Source of the DNA: Chitinophaga sancti
GTDB lineage: Bacteria > Bacteroidota > Bacteroidia > Chitinophagales > Chitinophagaceae
Length of the DNA stretch: 64,000 bases
NCBI RefSeq assembly: GCF_034424315.1
Contig: NZ_CP139972.1
Span: 7,324,501-7,388,500, forward strand
Reading direction: 5' to 3'
Each line of letters begins with the position of its first letter. Within the stretch, counting starts at the first letter, position 1. Below, one piece after another: positions 26,148 through 35,576 of this stretch. Under the pieces are notes generated by a model that saw only the letters and a program-made list of their open reading frames with translations, was not told where the DNA came from and made no database searches. A program made the translations under genes and the position numbers.

Positions 26148-27782
26148 TTAAAATTTAACCATTACACCACCTACTACGTTGAAACCGTAGGTGTTGTAAC
26201 CATACCAGCGCTGATAGCGGGTATTGAAGATATTATTGGTGTTCAACCACAGGTTGAAGTTCTTGTTAATGTCATAGCTGGCGCCCGCATTCAGATCCCA
26301 GCCACTCTTCGTCTTCCGGAAGTCCCCGTTTGCCAGGTAATAGCTGCTGCCCAGGAAAAATGCATTTGCATTCAGGTGCAGTTTTCTGGCAAAAGTATAT
26401 TGTGCAAACGCTTCGGTCTGGAATGGCACCAGGCCCCACGGTTTCACCTCAGTCTTCTGTTTATTATAGTTAAACCAGTCTACTGTAAAGCGCAGCTGGA
26501 ACTTCTCTTCCTGGATATAACCTACTTCCGCATGCAGGTTGAAAGCACGCAGTTCTGCTTCGTTCCTGGAGTAGAAAGTCTTACCGTCCAGGCTATCATT
26601 TACAAACAGTGGCATGTTGTACCAGGTCACTGCTGCAAACTTGGTGTTGTAGTTGAAATGGCTACCCAGGGTTCCTTTGATACCTGTGTATTTCTCTTCC
26701 ACACGGGTATTCAGGATACCGCTGCCATAGCTGGCAAAGAACGGATTCGTATTGGTCATGTTGCGGTAGCTGTTCTTATTGATATAAGAGATCCAGCCAC
26801 TGCTCAGGATGACTTTCTTGTAGATGAGGTGTGATTCGTTCACAATGTCTGGCAGCAGGTAGAACTTGCTGTTGGTCCAGGTTGGGTTCACACCCGCATG
26901 CAGTACAAACCTTGGTTTGATGATCTCCAGTGCAGGATGAATAGCAACTACATTATTGTTGAACTGTGCACTATCCTTTGCTTTGAAAGAAGAGAGGTCA
27001 AAGAGTCCTTCCACACGCAGGAAGATGTCTTCGAACAGTTGCTTGCTCACCGGTGCCTTCAGGATCACAGTAGGTTCCTTACGGTTGTAGGCATCGCTGT
27101 AGTAAATGAATTTTGCAGAAGGCTGGAACATAAATGCCCAGTCATTCTGTGGCCTGTTCTTCACACCCACCTGTGCGGTGAACTGGTTGAAGGCCTGCTT
27201 TACATCGCTCTTACTGTAGTCGTATGCTGCGTGGTCATAGCCATAATAATGTAACTGGTTGCGATCATAACCTACACTACCATTGATCTCCAGGATAGGG
27301 GAGAAGTAAGTACCGGATGCCAGCACGTTGAGTGTACTGTAATCCTGGTTCTTGATGCTCCCTTTGGAGGAAGTGTAATTACCATAGATCCCGAAATTGT
27401 ATTTATCCTGTCTGCCGCTACCAAAGCCTGCCTGGATGAGCGGTGTACTCAGGTTACCATAACCTGCTTTGATAAAGTTGTTCTGCAGGGTTGCCAGTGT
27501 ATCCTTGCCCAGGGCCAGTGGTTTCAGGGGCACTGGCTGATAGAGGAAGGAAAGGTTCAGTGCAGGTACCTTGTACTGGTATTTAGGACGCGTGGTATCA
27601 GAAGCCGGCAGGGTCGCTGTCAGGTTCAGTTTAGCCGCATCCCGCAGTTTCGGGCGGTAGTTTGAGATGATATCAATCGTTTCCTGTTTCAGGTTTTTGT
27701 CCTGGGCAATACCCTGCTGTGCCAGCATTACTGCCCCTGTAACTGTTAAAACCCGTTGAATATGTTTGATATATGCGTTCAT
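26148..27782 (-). CDS. Outer-membrane beta-barrel protein, TonB-receptor-like without plug
   Basis: A 544-residue protein with a signal peptide (about 1-26). Residues about 30-110 are a short periplasmic N-terminus with a Y-R-P-K-L-R-D-A motif. From about 115 on, alternating aromatic and hydrophobic strands (NFGIYGNYTSSKG, NLWLNTNNIFNTRYQ) run to a terminal Phe, as in outer-membrane barrels. No plug domain is present, so it is not a TonB receptor in the usual sense, although the C-terminal strands look alike. It starts 20 bases after the TPR gene stop, so the two are cotranscribed and probably work together. Function unknown. Confidence 0.78.
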   Translation of the reverse strand: MNAYIKHIQRVLTVTGAVMLAQQGIAQDKNLKQETIDIISNYRPKLRDAAKLNLTATLPASDTTRPKYQYKVPALNLSFLYQPVPLKPLALGKDTLATLQNNFIKAGYGNLSTPLIQAGFGSGRQDKYNFGIYGNYTSSKGSIKNQDYSTLNVLASGTYFSPILEINGSVGYDRNQLHYYGYDHAAYDYSKSDVKQAFNQFTAQVGVKNRPQNDWAFMFQPSAKFIYYSDAYNRKEPTVILKAPVSKQLFEDIFLRVEGLFDLSSFKAKDSAQFNNNVVAIHPALEIIKPRFVLHAGVNPTWTNSKFYLLPDIVNESHLIYKKVILSSGWISYINKNSYRNMTNTNPFFASYGSGILNTRVEEKYTGIKGTLGSHFNYNTKFAAVTWYNMPLFVNDSLDGKTFYSRNEAELRAFNLHAEVGYIQEEKFQLRFTVDWFNYNKQKTEVKPWGLVPFQTEAFAQYTFARKLHLNANAFFLGSSYYLANGDFRKTKSGWDLNAGASYDINKNFNLWLNTNNIFNTRYQRWYGYNTYGFNVVGGVMVKF

Positions 27783-27802
27783 GCTATGGTCGTAGTTCGT
27801 AA

Positions 27803-30800
27803 TTATTTATTGGATTTGATCTTTGATGCCGCTTTTTCTTCAGCCTCTGTCTTCGCCAGTTTTTCTTTTGCTTCCGCTTTCAGCTCAGCGATAGAGCTGT
27901 TTTCGGCAATACTCTGGTAGGTCGCTTTGGCATTGAAATAGTCTTTCTGACGGGCGTAGATATCACCCAGCAGGATGTAGGATTTAGCTACCCACATTTC
28001 ATATCCCGGCGTATTTTTAATGACATCAAATCCTGCTTTTTCAGCAGCAGCCAGGTCGTTTTTGGCAAACAGGCAAACCGCAATATTATATCTTGCTTCC
28101 GCACCGGTTTCTGATTTTGTCAGACCAGCAGCTATTTTCAGTTCCTTCATCGCTTCGTCGTACTGACCTTGTTCCTGCTGGGATCTACCCAGGTTGAAGT
28201 GACCAATGATCTGGTCGTCAGTACTGATATTGGAGCTGGACAGCAGCACTTCTGAATAGTTACCAACTTCATCCCAGTGTTTCAGCTGGTAGTTTGTGCG
28301 GATCAGGCCCCTGGTTGCAGTAAAGGTATTTTCCTTGGTGGTAGAGAGGTCCTGCAATTGCAGGTAATAAGTACGTGCTTTCTCATAGTTCTTAGTCTGG
28401 TAGTAATTGATATTGGCAGCCTGCAGCGCAGCACGTTCTGCATACACGCTTGCATTTTTAGACAATACAAATTCATAACCAGGCAAAGCCCCGCTGTAAT
28501 CTTTATTATTATAAGCGCACTCTGATTTGTAGAACTGTGCAGGCAGAATAAACTGACCTTCAGGGTAGCGATGAATATAATTGCTGAATGCAGCTGTGGC
28601 ACCTGTGCAATCGCCGGTACTGAATTTGGATTCAGCAGCAGCATATGCCAGGGAGTCTTCAGCATTTGTAGAAACAGTACGACCGGTAGATTTCAGTAAT
28701 GCTACATAAGCATCGGTTTTACCCTGACCTACATAGATATCTTTGATACTTGCCAGTGCTGTATTTGCTTCAGGAGAGTTTGGATATTTCTCTACTACCT
28801 GGCGGTAATAGGAGAGGGCTTTGGTTTCATCATCTCTGTTGAAGTAGCAAAGACCCAGTTTCAGCAATGCTCTTGGCGCATTCGGACCATTCGGTTGTTT
28901 GTTCAGCACATTTTCCAGGTATGGAATGGCTTCGTTATATTTTTCTTCTGCCAGGTAAGTATTGGCAATTTCAAGATCAGCATCATTACCAAAACCGGAA
29001 GACGGAAATTTATCACCCAGTTGTTTCAGCAGCGCCACTTTTTCATTGGTCTTACCCTGGATCCCAAGGATGATACTTTTCTGGTAAATAGCGTAGTCAG
29101 AACCCGGTAGGCTGCCTGAAATAATACGGTCATACAGTGCCAGCGCCCTTGTATAATCTTTCAGCATGTAGTAGCAGTCAGCAGCACGCAGGGTAGCATC
29201 GTTGGTGATGCGTACTGCATTCGGCCCACTGGTGCGTTGTGCAGCTTCGAAGTGCTTGAGGGCATTGGTGTAATCTTCTTTTTTGAGCAATGCATAACCC
29301 ATGTTGTAGCTCGCAGTCTGAGGATTGGCTTCACCTGAAGAAGGTGCAGTGCTGGTCAGGTAAGTATTCAGGTGCGTGATGGCGCCATCAGTATTGTTCT
29401 GACGCATGGCAATTTCTGCTTTCCAGAAATGCGCCAGCTGAACGGTATTATTATCATAAGAATTCTTGATGGCGATGTCCAGCAGTTTGTCTGCATCCTG
29501 CAGTTGCTGGTCATTGATCAGTTCTACGGCACGGCCGTAAGCAATTTTCTGATATGCTTTCAGTACAGTAGGATTCTTGTCAGGAATCTGATCTACCACT
29601 GCCATCGCATCTTTGTAATTATTAGTGTTGAGAAAGGCGCTGACCAATACTTCCCTTGCTTCGTTTTTGTAAGCAGAATTCGGATACGTGCTCAGGAAAC
29701 TGGTGAGTTCAGAGATAGCCACATCGCCATACCCGAGTTCGTAGGAGAGCTTACCGTAGTTGAAGCGGGAAATCTCTTGTTGGCCGGGGTTTGCGCTGTT
29801 GCGTGCACAGAAAGCGAAGGCATTACGTGCATTGGCTTTCTGCCCTGTTTTCAGGTAACAATCACCCAGCAGGTACATGGAGTTCTGACCCAGGGAATCT
29901 TTCTCACTGCTCAGTTGTTTGAAACCATTGATTGCTTTTGCGTAATTACCTGTCTGGTAATAGCTGTAAGACAGCTGATAAATATCTTCTTTGCGAACTT
30001 CTTCTGCATTATCCTGGTATTCCTGGAGGTAAGGCAGTGCCTTTGCATAGTTACCTTTTTCGAAGTAGGTCTGACCCAGTAACTGTTTCAGTTCTGCTTC
30101 GTAGTACTGACCACCTGCATTTACGAGTGGCTCAGCATAGGAGATCACCTGGTCTGGTTTACGCTGGAAGTAATAAATTTCGGCAATATAATAAGGTACG
30201 ACAGTGCTGTATTTAGGTTCTTTTACTACACGCTGGAAACTGGTGAGCGCTTCAGCATACTGGTGATTGTAGTAGGCGATGAAACCATAGTAGTAGTTAG
30301 CCGGGATGTAGTATTTACCAGGCAGTTCCTTGATCGATTGAAACAGGGGTTGTGCCTTTTTAAAGTCTTTTACGTTGAAGTAGCAGTAGGCCAGTTCGAA
30401 TTTAGCTTCTGCAATTTCGTGGTTAGAGAGGTTTTCGATGCTGGCTTTTTCGTACAGCGGAATCGCTTCTTTCAGTTTGTTCTGGTGAAAGTAGTACTTA
30501 GCCAGTTGATAGCTTACCAGTTCTTCCCTTGCATTGTTATTGGAGGTAGCGAGAAATTCCAGGGCTGCTTTTTCAGCGTTTGCGTTATTCAGTTTGAGTG
30601 CGCAAACGGTGTAATAGTATTGAGCATCTGTTTTGACCAGGCTACGACTGGTTTCCTGAAAATAGCCGATGTTATCAAGTGTTTGCCTGAACAATTGCAT
30701 AGCCACGGCATATTTTTCCTGTTGGAAAAGTTGCTGGGCATCTTTGAACACTTTATCCGGCTCCGTGTATTTGCGGGTTTGCTGGGCCTCGGCAACCGAA

Positions 30801-30874
30801 GTAGCCAGGATACAGCAGGTGGCCAGATAGAGAAACAAATGTCCGGGAACAAGAAACTTTTTTATGAATTGCAT
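27803..30874 (-). CDS. Large secreted TPR-repeat protein
   Basis: A 1023-residue protein with a signal peptide (about 1-30, ending SVAEAQQ) and TPR units along nearly the whole length (for example AKFELAYCYFNVKDFKKAQPLF, ALLKLGLCYFNRDDETKALSYY, ARYNIAVCLFAKNDLAAAEKA), of the YbgF/Tol-Pal-associated and outer-membrane-lipoprotein kind. The last 30 residues are Lys/Glu/Ala rich. There is no lipobox or membrane helix, so it should be periplasmic. It is the first gene of the unit TPR-barrel-(HU/SPOR). The likely role is a scaffold that holds envelope partners, inferred only from repeats and neighbours. Confidence 0.85.
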   Translation of the reverse strand: MQFIKKFLVPGHLFLYLATCCILATSVAEAQQTRKYTEPDKVFKDAQQLFQQEKYAVAMQLFRQTLDNIGYFQETSRSLVKTDAQYYYTVCALKLNNANAEKAALEFLATSNNNAREELVSYQLAKYYFHQNKLKEAIPLYEKASIENLSNHEIAEAKFELAYCYFNVKDFKKAQPLFQSIKELPGKYYIPANYYYGFIAYYNHQYAEALTSFQRVVKEPKYSTVVPYYIAEIYYFQRKPDQVISYAEPLVNAGGQYYEAELKQLLGQTYFEKGNYAKALPYLQEYQDNAEEVRKEDIYQLSYSYYQTGNYAKAINGFKQLSSEKDSLGQNSMYLLGDCYLKTGQKANARNAFAFCARNSANPGQQEISRFNYGKLSYELGYGDVAISELTSFLSTYPNSAYKNEAREVLVSAFLNTNNYKDAMAVVDQIPDKNPTVLKAYQKIAYGRAVELINDQQLQDADKLLDIAIKNSYDNNTVQLAHFWKAEIAMRQNNTDGAITHLNTYLTSTAPSSGEANPQTASYNMGYALLKKEDYTNALKHFEAAQRTSGPNAVRITNDATLRAADCYYMLKDYTRALALYDRIISGSLPGSDYAIYQKSIILGIQGKTNEKVALLKQLGDKFPSSGFGNDADLEIANTYLAEEKYNEAIPYLENVLNKQPNGPNAPRALLKLGLCYFNRDDETKALSYYRQVVEKYPNSPEANTALASIKDIYVGQGKTDAYVALLKSTGRTVSTNAEDSLAYAAAESKFSTGDCTGATAAFSNYIHRYPEGQFILPAQFYKSECAYNNKDYSGALPGYEFVLSKNASVYAERAALQAANINYYQTKNYEKARTYYLQLQDLSTTKENTFTATRGLIRTNYQLKHWDEVGNYSEVLLSSSNISTDDQIIGHFNLGRSQQEQGQYDEAMKELKIAAGLTKSETGAEARYNIAVCLFAKNDLAAAEKAGFDVIKNTPGYEMWVAKSYILLGDIYARQKDYFNAKATYQSIAENSSIAELKAEAKEKLAKTEAEEKAASKIKSNK

Positions 30875-31083
30875 GCTTTTAACCTGTTATAAACTTTAAT
30901 ATGCGTTTTAAACGAATCCATTACAGTTATTATTTTCTGTTCAGGATCAATAAATAATGCTTTCAGGGAAACTAAAACAGGGACAAATATAGTTATTGCA
31001 TTTAATTAATAAACTGCGCGGGCTTTGCAGATACAACATGGGCAAGCCCGCTAAAATCATACACTATCAAAAAATCAAAGATT

Positions 31084-31091
31084 TATATTTG
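31084..31091 (+). promoter_or_regulatory. Minus-seven element upstream of doxX
   Basis: TATATTTG matches TAnnTTTG exactly, 26 bases before the doxX start. No TTTG is seen at minus 33. A hairpin (31018-31025 against 31044-31051) lies upstream in the same gap. Confidence 0.5.
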
Positions 31092-31117
31092 TGCAAAGAT
31101 CAAACCATTTTTGACAT

Positions 31118-31528
31118 ATGAGCAAACTGTTTTCTTCGAAAGCATCCAATGGTGCAATCAATTTCTCCTTATTATTGCTGCGTATTGCCTTTGGTGGCCT
31201 GCTGCTGTGGAATCATGGCCTGGGTAAATTAAAAGGATTTTCTGCCATGAAGGACTCCTTTCCGGATCCATTGCACATAGGGCATCCTATTTCTTTGGGC
31301 CTGGCCGTATTTGCAGAAGTATTTTGCGCAGGATTGGTAATAATAGGGCTGGCTACCCGCTTAGCGACTGTGCCTGTGATAGTTACGATGGGTGTGGCCT
31401 TGTTTTTGATTCATGGACACCAGGCATTAAAGGAGCAGGAACCAGCGATATTGTACCTGGTACCTTTTCTGGTGATCCTGTTTGCGGGTCCTGGTAAGGT
31501 AAGTCTGGACAATGCAATCGGGAAATAA
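31118..31528 (+). CDS. DoxX-family membrane protein
   Basis: A 136-residue protein with four hydrophobic helices and the family marks RIAFGGLLLWNHGLGKLKGF at the start and GLAVFAEVFCAGLVIIGLATRLA in the middle. DoxX proteins are small inner-membrane proteins; some take part in quinone or sulfide redox chemistry, but the role of this one is unknown. It stands alone after a divergent gap, with a promoter-like element in front and no partner gene. Confidence 0.88.
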   Translation: MSKLFSSKASNGAINFSLLLLRIAFGGLLLWNHGLGKLKGFSAMKDSFPDPLHIGHPISLGLAVFAEVFCAGLVIIGLATRLATVPVIVTMGVALFLIHGHQALKEQEPAILYLVPFLVILFAGPGKVSLDNAIGK

Positions 31529-31707
31529 GGACCTGGAAGAAAGATGGTTGAAACTGGATTTGGGCAATGGATGTACCAGACTATCATTCAGTCTGGAAAT
31601 GAACTTAGAAATAATTCAGAAGAGCCCTGTTCAAAGTCAGAAAACGGCGCATTTGATCCATGCAATGGATTGATAGCATTGTAAATGAGAAAGTTAAAGC
31701 AAAGGAT

Positions 31708-32118
31708 ATGTTCATAGAAACAACACAAATCAGGGTAAGATATGGGGAGACAGACCAGATGGGCTACCTTTATTACGGAAATTATGCTTTATATTATGAA
31801 GTAGGGCGTGCAGAAGCCATCCGTAAACTGGGCTTCACATACGCCCAGCTTGAAAAAGAAGGTGTAATCATGCCTGTAGCAGAACTAAATGTAAAATACA
31901 TACGGCCGGCTTACTATGATGACCTGATAACTGTGAAGACTATACTGAAAGAAATGCCTGTCGATCACAAGATCCGCTTTCATTCAGAACTGTATAACGA
32001 AAAGGGCGAGTTGCTGAACGTAGGTGTAACCACCCTCGTTTTTTTACACGCAGATTCCAAATTGAAATATGGCCTGCCTCCCCTTATGCGGGAAGCTTTA
32101 GCGCCTTTTTTTGAATAG
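31708..32118 (+). CDS. Acyl-CoA thioesterase, 4HBT/YbgC family
   Basis: A 136-residue hot-dog-fold thioesterase from the ATG at 31708, with AAAGGA just upstream; a longer frame to 31660 adds a non-family leader. The active-site motif is RYGETDQMGYLYYGNYALYYEVGRAEAIRKLG, given here as its key residues Asp in TDQMG, Asn-Tyr, and Arg in GRAE. It hydrolyses acyl-CoA or related thioesters. It lies 20 bases upstream of cinA and is probably cotranscribed with it. Confidence 0.9.
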   Translation: MFIETTQIRVRYGETDQMGYLYYGNYALYYEVGRAEAIRKLGFTYAQLEKEGVIMPVAELNVKYIRPAYYDDLITVKTILKEMPVDHKIRFHSELYNEKGELLNVGVTTLVFLHADSKLKYGLPPLMREALAPFFE

Positions 32119-32138
32119 CCTGTAATAATATTAATACT

Positions 32139-33389
32139 ATGGAAGGGCAAAAGGTAGTAGCCAGTATCATCACTATTGGCGATGAATTACTGATCGGACA
32201 GACGATAGATACAAATTCGGCGTGGATGGCCCAGCAACTCAATGCAATGGGTATCTGGGTGCACCGCCGTGTAGCGATTGGCGACGTGAAAGAAGCCATC
32301 GTAAAGGCATTGGACGACGAGAGTGCATTGTCGCCTATTGTATTGATTACGGGAGGTTTGGGGCCTACCGCAGATGATATCACCAAACCCACGCTGGCAG
32401 AATATTTTGGCGGCACACTGGTAAGGGATGAAGCTACTTTTAAACAGGTAATGGAGTTCTTTGAAAGCCGGGGCTTGCCTCCCTTGCAAAGGAATATGGA
32501 CCAGGCACTGGTACCGGATGTATGTACAGTGTTACATAATAAGAGAGGTACAGCGCCGGGTATGTGGTTCGAAAAGGATGGGAAGGTCTTTGTATCCATG
32601 CCGGGCGTACCATTTGAGATGAAAGGCCTGATGGAGGATCATGTATTGCCACGTTTGAAGCAATATTTCCAGACGCCAGTGGTGGTACATCAGACACTGA
32701 TCATTGCCGGTATGGGAGAATCCTTTGTAGCAGAGCGTCTGGTTGATTTCGAAGCGCAGTTGCCTGCCAATATCAAGCTGGCATACCTGCCGTCTTTAGG
32801 TACGATTAAGTTACGCCTTACAGCACATGGGCAGGATAAATTATCAACAGCTGCTTCACTGTCTATGCAGTTTCACAAGCTGAAGGATATTCTTTCAGAC
32901 ATTGTTATTGCAGACCAGGACCAGCCGATAGCTGCCGTAATTGGTCAGCTGCTGCAGGCAAAAGGGAAGACGGTAGGTACAGCCGAAAGCTGCACGGGTG
33001 GATATATTGCTCATAGCATGACATCAGTACCGGGTAGTTCTGCATGGTACAGGGGCAGTGTGATCAGCTATGCAAACGAAATAAAGACCCGTATACTGGG
33101 TGTGAAACCAGAAACCCTGGCGGCGCATGGAGCCGTAAGTGAGGCCGTGGTAAAGGAAATGGTGCGTGGAGCACTGGCACATTTGCAGACAGACTATGTC
33201 ATTGCTGTATCCGGAATCATGGGGCCTGATGGCGGAACGCCGGAGAAGCCTGTGGGTACAGTATGGATAGGTGTAGGAAGTGCAACAGAAACAGTGGCCG
33301 TGAAATTTCAGTTAAGATACGACAGGTATCTGAATATCCAGATGGCGGCGGCTTATGCGATGAGTGAGCTGCGGAAGATCATTCTATAA
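32139..33389 (+). CDS. cinA: CinA-family NMN amidohydrolase / ADP-ribose pyrophosphatase-like protein
   Basis: A 416-residue two-domain CinA. The N-terminal MoaB/Mog-like domain (about 1-170) has IITIGDELLIGQTIDTNSA and ITGGLGPTADD. A linker domain follows, then the C-terminal PncC-like domain (about 255-416) with the Ser in GTAESCTGGYIAHS and AVSGIMGPDGGTPEKPVGTV. The family recycles nicotinamide mononucleotide and hydrolyses ADP-ribose in NAD metabolism. Both domains look intact. It follows the thioesterase gene by 20 bases. Confidence 0.93.
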   Translation: MEGQKVVASIITIGDELLIGQTIDTNSAWMAQQLNAMGIWVHRRVAIGDVKEAIVKALDDESALSPIVLITGGLGPTADDITKPTLAEYFGGTLVRDEATFKQVMEFFESRGLPPLQRNMDQALVPDVCTVLHNKRGTAPGMWFEKDGKVFVSMPGVPFEMKGLMEDHVLPRLKQYFQTPVVVHQTLIIAGMGESFVAERLVDFEAQLPANIKLAYLPSLGTIKLRLTAHGQDKLSTAASLSMQFHKLKDILSDIVIADQDQPIAAVIGQLLQAKGKTVGTAESCTGGYIAHSMTSVPGSSAWYRGSVISYANEIKTRILGVKPETLAAHGAVSEAVVKEMVRGALAHLQTDYVIAVSGIMGPDGGTPEKPVGTVWIGVGSATETVAVKFQLRYDRYLNIQMAAAYAMSELRKIIL

Positions 33390-33452
33390 AATGATGTTCA
33401 TCAGAATAGAAGCAAGCTGTGGCCCTGTTCCTGATTATTAGTATTTAATTCA

Positions 33453-33460
33453 TACTTTTG
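33453..33460 (+). promoter_or_regulatory. Minus-seven element upstream of the E2 gene
   Basis: TACTTTTG matches TAnnTTTG exactly, 29 bases before the start codon. No clear TTTG lies at minus 33. Confidence 0.5.
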
Positions 33461-33489
33461 TTTTCTATCAAATAGTTAAACGCAATCTT

Positions 33490-34908
33490 ATGGCCATTGT
33501 AGAACTGGTAATGCCCAAGATGGGAGAAAGTATTATGGAAGCCACCATATTACGCTGGCATAAAAAACCGGGAGATCAGGTAAAATCTGATGAAACTATC
33601 CTGGAAATTGCCACTGATAAGGTAGACAGCGAAGTACCTTCTATCGCCGATGGCGAAATTACCGAGATACTCTACGCAGAAAATGATGTAGTTCCGGTAG
33701 GTGCTGTAATAGCACGTATCAGCACAAAAGTGGAAGCAGCAGCATCTGCGCCTGCTACAGCTCCTGAAGCCCCTGTACAGCAACAGCAACAGGCGGAAGT
33801 GGAGGTGGTAAAGCCACAGGTGGAAGTACATGAGCCACAGTTTACAACCGCTGCTGGCCCTCGTTTTTATTCTCCCCTGGTGCTCACGATCGCACAACAG
33901 GAGGGTATTGGTTTTGCCGAGCTCGAGAAAATTCCGGGTACAGGTAATGAGGGTCGTGTGACGAAGAAAGATATACTCAATTATGTAGAATCCAAGGCAA
34001 AAGGTTTTGTGCCTACGGCTACGCCAATGCCTGCTAAGGCGGCAGAAGCACCGGTAGCACAGGAACAGCCTAAAGCACAGCCACAGGTTCAGCCAGCTCC
34101 TCAGCCGGTAGCTGCGCAGGCTCAGCCACAGGCACCTCAGGTACAGGTACAGCCACAAACTGCGGCTTCATCCAATGGACAGGCCGCTACTTACAGTGGT
34201 GCTGTTGAAATCATTGAAATGGATCGTATGCGTAAGCTGATTGCAGATCATATGATGAAGAGTGTGCAGACCAATGCACACGTCACCAGTTTTGCAGAAG
34301 CAGATGTAACGAACATTGTGAGATGGAGAGACCAGGAGAAAAAGATCTTCGAAAAGAGAGAAGGAGAGAAGATCACCTTCACCCCACTTTTCATAGAAGC
34401 ATTAATAAAATGTCTCAAGAAATATCCTTTATTGAATAGCTCCCTGGAAGGTGATAGGATCATCGTCAAGAAAGATATCAATGTGGGTATGGCAGCAGCA
34501 CTGCCTACGGGCAACCTGATCGTTCCGGTGATCCGTAATGCAGACCAACTGAACCTGGTGGGTCTGACCAAACAGGTAAACCTGCTGGCGAACGCTGCAC
34601 GTAATAATAAACTGAGGCCGGAAGATACCCAGAATGGCACTATTACCTTAACGAATGTGGGTAATTTTGGTAGCCTGGCAGGTACGCCTATTATTAATAT
34701 GCCGCAGGTAGCAATACTGGCAGTAGGTACCATAAAGAAGCGCCCGGTTGTGATTGAAACAGAGCATGGAGATACTATCGCGATCCGCCACATGATGTAC
34801 CTGTCTATGTCTTATGATCACAGGATCATTGACGGGGCACTGGGATCAACATTCCTGAGTGCAGTGGTACATGAGCTGGAGCATTTTGATGTGCACAGAG
34901 AATACTAG
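33490..34908 (+). CDS. Dihydrolipoamide acyltransferase (E2) of a 2-oxo acid dehydrogenase complex
   Basis: A 472-residue E2 protein. The single lipoyl domain (1-80) has the lipoylated Lys44 in EIATDKVDSEV. A Pro/Ala/Gln linker, an E1/E3-binding domain (about 125-162: FYSPLVLTIAQQEGIGFAEL) and a second, very Gln/Pro-rich linker (about 172-232) follow. The catalytic domain (about 240-472) has the active His in SYDHRIIDG near the C-terminus. The form suits branched-chain or general 2-oxo acid complexes. No E1 or E3 gene is adjacent, so the substrate cannot be fixed from context. It has its own promoter element and terminator. Confidence 0.9.
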   Translation: MAIVELVMPKMGESIMEATILRWHKKPGDQVKSDETILEIATDKVDSEVPSIADGEITEILYAENDVVPVGAVIARISTKVEAAASAPATAPEAPVQQQQQAEVEVVKPQVEVHEPQFTTAAGPRFYSPLVLTIAQQEGIGFAELEKIPGTGNEGRVTKKDILNYVESKAKGFVPTATPMPAKAAEAPVAQEQPKAQPQVQPAPQPVAAQAQPQAPQVQVQPQTAASSNGQAATYSGAVEIIEMDRMRKLIADHMMKSVQTNAHVTSFAEADVTNIVRWRDQEKKIFEKREGEKITFTPLFIEALIKCLKKYPLLNSSLEGDRIIVKKDINVGMAAALPTGNLIVPVIRNADQLNLVGLTKQVNLLANAARNNKLRPEDTQNGTITLTNVGNFGSLAGTPIINMPQVAILAVGTIKKRPVVIETEHGDTIAIRHMMYLSMSYDHRIIDGALGSTFLSAVVHELEHFDVHREY

Positions 34909-34975
34909 CAGAAGATATTAATTGGATTTGCCGCGGCTTCAATTGCCCGCCGTTGGCGAACCTTATTAACAAATG

Positions 34976-35005
34976 GCGCTTTCACTCAGGTGGAGGCGCT
35001 TTTTT
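34976..35005 (+). terminator. Terminator after the E2 gene
   Basis: A ten-base stem with two G-T pairs (34976-34985 against 34990-34999) and a TCAG loop is followed by six T at 35000-35005. Confidence 0.7.
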
Positions 35006-35022
35006 GTTGGGAGTGCTAACTA

Positions 35023-35142
35023 ATGGGAGAACTGACTAATGAAGCGTTTAAGGATTTATTGCCGGAGATATTAACAAACTTAGTTTCCAGGAGGAAAGCG
35101 GGCCTGGATGATGTAAGCGCATTAAGTAAGCTATTTGGTTAG
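35023..35142 (+). CDS. Possible small protein of 39 residues
   Basis: An ATG frame beginning MGELTNEAFKDLLPEIL and ending SALSKLFG lies in the 338-base gap between the E2 gene and the convergent RRM gene. It is amphipathic and helical in look, with GGAG about ten bases upstream. It follows a terminator at once, so it would need its own promoter, and I recognise no family. It may be a relic of a larger gene. Confidence 0.22.
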   Translation: MGELTNEAFKDLLPEILTNLVSRRKAGLDDVSALSKLFG

Positions 35143-35180
35143 CACAACGAATGAATTGCTGGCATTTTCACAAATAAAAA

Positions 35181-35202
35181 GCTCCCAATTGGAATTGGGA
35201 GC
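35181..35202 (-). terminator. Terminator after the RRM gene
   Basis: A ten-base inverted repeat (35181-35190 against 35193-35202) with A/T tracts on each side; on the minus strand it is followed by TTTTTATTTG, ending the RRM transcript. Confidence 0.85.
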
Positions 35203-35246
35203 CTTTTAATTTCTTGACCGAAATAAGCTTTGGGCCAACAGAATAA

Positions 35247-35576
35247 TTAATAACGGCCACGGCCACCGCCGCCACCATATCCGCCACCACCGCGGTTTCC
35301 ACCAAATCCACCACCTCTTGAATTATTATTCGGTTGTTTAGGTCTTGCTTCGTTTACCATCAGTTGTTTGCCTTCGATTTCAGTACCGTTCAAACTATCC
35401 ATAGCCTTGCTACCTTCTTCCTGGTTTGGCATTTCCACAAAACCGAAACCGCGTGAACGGCCAGTCTCATGGTCCTTGATAATTTTTGCAGAAGTTACCT
35501 CGCCAAATTCGCTGAATATCTGGTGAAGGTCCGCATCGTTCAACCTGTAGTGCAGGTTGGCTACGTAAATGTTCAT
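35247..35576 (-). CDS. RRM RNA-binding protein with glycine-rich tail
   Basis: A 109-residue protein with one RRM domain (about 1-80). RNP2 is IYVANL at the start, and RNP1 is RGFGFVEM near 44-51. A C-terminal tail of about 25 residues is rich in Gly, Arg and Tyr. Such single-RRM proteins are abundant in Bacteroidota and cyanobacteria and act on single-stranded RNA, often in stress or cold responses; that role is inferred here. The 239-base divergent gap upstream is A/T rich and could hold a long leader. Confidence 0.93.
   Translation of the reverse strand: MNIYVANLHYRLNDADLHQIFSEFGEVTSAKIIKDHETGRSRGFGFVEMPNQEEGSKAMDSLNGTEIEGKQLMVNEARPKQPNNNSRGGGFGGNRGGGGYGGGGGRGRY

Noticed and set aside
28277-30892. 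Plus-strand open frames over the TPR gene
   Set aside because: Antisense shadows of a repetitive coding sequence with Cys/Phe-rich, non-protein-like composition.
31660-31707. Upstream start for the thioesterase
   Set aside because: The 16 extra residues do not fit the family, and the ATG at 31708 has a good AAAGGA sequence before it.
33550-34158. Minus-strand Leu/Arg/Cys-rich frame over the E2 gene
   Set aside because: It is the complement of the Gln/Pro-rich linker; the composition is an artefact.
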